DNA of 64,000 bases. It comes from CBDCWO01 sp965223405. GTDB taxonomy: Bacteria > Bacteroidota > Bacteroidia > Chitinophagales > Saprospiraceae. This document shows positions 62,740 through 64,000 of the stretch, one piece after another. The notes beneath the pieces were generated by a model. That model saw nothing but the letters and a program-made list of their open reading frames with translations, searched no databases and was not told where the DNA came from. The stretch is from NCBI GenBank assembly GCA_965223405.1, contig CBDCWO010000006.1, forward strand, positions 3,224,001 to 3,288,000, given 5' to 3'. The position numbers and the translations under genes are program-made. The number at the start of each line of letters is the position of its first letter. Position 1 is the stretch's first letter.

Positions 62740-64000
62740 ATGTCCACGAAATTGTCGAATCCATATCAACTTTCAGCGGATCAAGTCAAAGAACCACCGG
62801 TGACTTTGAGAGGGAAGTTGCGGTTTCTTGGACCAGGATTTATCCTATCGGCTTCAATAGTTGGCTCCGGGGAACTTATTGCTACCACTACATTAGGAGC
62901 TAAAGCGGGATTCATTACGCTATGGATTATATTAGTAAGCTGCGTAGTAAAGGTGGCTTTACAGCTTGAATTTGGAAAACATGCTATTCTGTATGGAGAG
63001 ACTGCCATTGCTTCATTTAACAAGTTGCCCGGACCAAGATTCGGGAAAGGCCACTGGACAATTTGGACCATATTATTACTAATGGTCGTTAAATTTACCC
63101 AGTTGGGTGGAATCATTGGTGGAGTGGCCATCACGGCAAACATTACCTTCCCACAGCTATCTGTTACGCAATGGGCCATTATCGTGGCCATTGGGGTAGC
63201 GCTTTTGGTTTACAAGGGATATTACCGATTTATTGAAAAGGTTTCGGTAACCATGATCGGATTGTTTGCGATCCTAACTTTTGCTTCGCTTTATTTTCTT
63301 CAATTCACAACTTTTGCGCTTACTTTTGAAAATATAATTTCCGGACTCACCTTTCAATTACCTGCTTCCTCCGTTTTTGTTGCAATTGGAGCTTTTGGTA
63401 TTACCGGGGTTGGGGGTGATGAAATAATTCACTATACGTATTGGTGTATGGAAAAAGGTTATGCTCAATATACCGGACCCCGGGAAGACAGTGAGGCATG
63501 GCGAAATCGAGCCAAAGGCTGGATTCGTGTAATGCATCTGGATGCACTTATCGCCATGGTGGTATATACCGTGATGACGTGTGCTTTTTATCTTTTGGGT
63601 GCAGCAGTTCTCAACCAATTGGGAGAGGTCCCGGAAGGGTTTGGAATGATCGAATCGCTTTCAGCAATTTATACGGAAACATTGGGTGGCGGAGCAAAGT
63701 CGATATTCTTAATTGGAGCCTTTGTAGTATTATTTTCTACACTTTTTGCAGCCTTGGCAGCATGGACCAGACAGTATACCGATATTTTTTCTCAAGTCGG
63801 ATGGATTGATTTCCTGGATCGAGAACAAAGAGCTCGGCTAATCATGATCCTGTCCTGGATATTCCCGTTAATTTGGTTGATGTTATTTCTTTTCGTAAAG
63901 CTACCGGTGATGATGGTGGTCTTTGGTGGAGTAATCACATCCATCATTCTGATATTGATAATTTACGGAGCGCTTGACTTTCGCTATCGCCAGACGCCAA
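62740..64000 (+). CDS. Divergent Nramp-like transporter, 3' end outside window
   Basis: ATG at 62740 opens 420 codons that run off the window. At least ten hydrophobic segments are present. The N-terminus (LRFLGPGFILSASIVGSGEL) aligns with Nramp helix 1, where the canonical DPGN metal-binding sequence is replaced by GSGE (residues 42-45). In helix 6 the canonical MPH is replaced by GVGGDEIIHYTYW, with Asp 227 and Glu 228. Nramp proteins import divalent metals coupled to protons; loss of both motifs implies another substrate or another metal-coordination scheme. Similar proteins are usually annotated generically as Nramp family. Confidence 0.82.
   Translation, partial: MSTKLSNPYQLSADQVKEPPVTLRGKLRFLGPGFILSASIVGSGELIATTTLGAKAGFITLWIILVSCVVKVALQLEFGKHAILYGETAIASFNKLPGPRFGKGHWTIWTILLLMVVKFTQLGGIIGGVAITANITFPQLSVTQWAIIVAIGVALLVYKGYYRFIEKVSVTMIGLFAILTFASLYFLQFTTFALTFENIISGLTFQLPASSVFVAIGAFGITGVGGDEIIHYTYWCMEKGYAQYTGPREDSEAWRNRAKGWIRVMHLDALIAMVVYTVMTCAFYLLGAAVLNQLGEVPEGFGMIESLSAIYTETLGGGAKSIFLIGAFVVLFSTLFAALAAWTRQYTDIFSQVGWIDFLDREQRARLIMILSWIFPLIWLMLFLFVKLPVMMVVFGGVITSIILILIIYGALDFRYRQTP

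Overview
The window looks like chromosomal DNA of a Bacteroidota bacterium, probably from the Saprospiria (Lewinella/Haliscomenobacter-like) lineage. The evidence is a type IX secretion (T9SS) C-terminal sorting domain on one protein and a relict of another, a dockerin-like secreted protein, DUF2480 next to scpB, a mitochondrial-type aconitase, BlaI/M56 regulators, TAnnTTTG-type -7 boxes and the near absence of Shine-Dalgarno sites. The genus is inference. There is no integrase, prophage or CRISPR array. Most of the window is housekeeping and surface-biology chromosome, interspersed with small non-coding repeats and gene relics.

Layout. 1-8.7 kb: end of a secreted metalloprotease, radA, scpB, DUF2480, a lytic transglycosylase, a dockerin-like secreted protein, a 231-bp MITE and an NADP-reductase-like gene. 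8.8-9.5 kb: a small gene graveyard with GH17 glucanase and Y_Y_Y sensor remnants. 9.5-16.7 kb: carbohydrate genes (GH29 fucosidase, SGNH hydrolase, FucP-type symporter, sugar isomerase/epimerase) plus a MacB-like permease. 16.8-21 kb: a CarH/LitR-type B12-binding MerR regulator, then a BlaI-BlaR1(M56) pair with two palindromic operators and an exported protein. 21-26 kb: surface-glycan genes (GT39-like transferase, FdtA-type ketoisomerase, DegT aminotransferase, GT2). 26-34.4 kb: REP-like palindromes, DUF885 peptidase, DUF2007, cupin, mannose-1-phosphate guanylyltransferase, an ABC exporter pair, an array of about eighteen 50-bp tandem repeats and a lipid kinase. 34.5-46.8 kb: coiled-coil exported protein, dnaB, rluB-like gene, a GCS2-CBS fusion, aconitase, and a coupled polyferredoxin/flavoprotein pair. 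46.8-49 kb: a T9SS tail relic, tRNA-Met(CAT) followed by duplicated terminator modules, a frameshifted pcm and a second, nearly identical MITE. 49-64 kb: class III cyclase-TPR protein, deacetylase with T9SS tail, M14 carboxypeptidase, FlgO/TPR protein, SRPBCC protein, AraC regulator with an FAD monooxygenase, a membrane protein, and the start of a divergent Nramp-like transporter.

Genes that probably work together: fucosidase, fucose-type symporter and perhaps the isomerase in glycan scavenging; FdtA-like, DegT, GT39 and GT2 in making a 3-amino-3,6-dideoxyhexose-containing surface glycan; BlaI/BlaR1 as an autoregulated envelope-stress switch; polyferredoxin and FAD oxidoreductase as an electron-transfer pair.

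The best leads are non-coding: two 231-bp terminal-inverted-repeat elements with 3-bp target duplications and one mismatch between them, the 50-bp minisatellite between two divergent genes, the palindrome cluster at 26.05-26.30 kb, and the tandem duplication of the tRNA-Met terminator. The Nramp-like protein lacking the family's metal-site motifs is the most unusual coding feature. I did not find a clear new multi-gene system.
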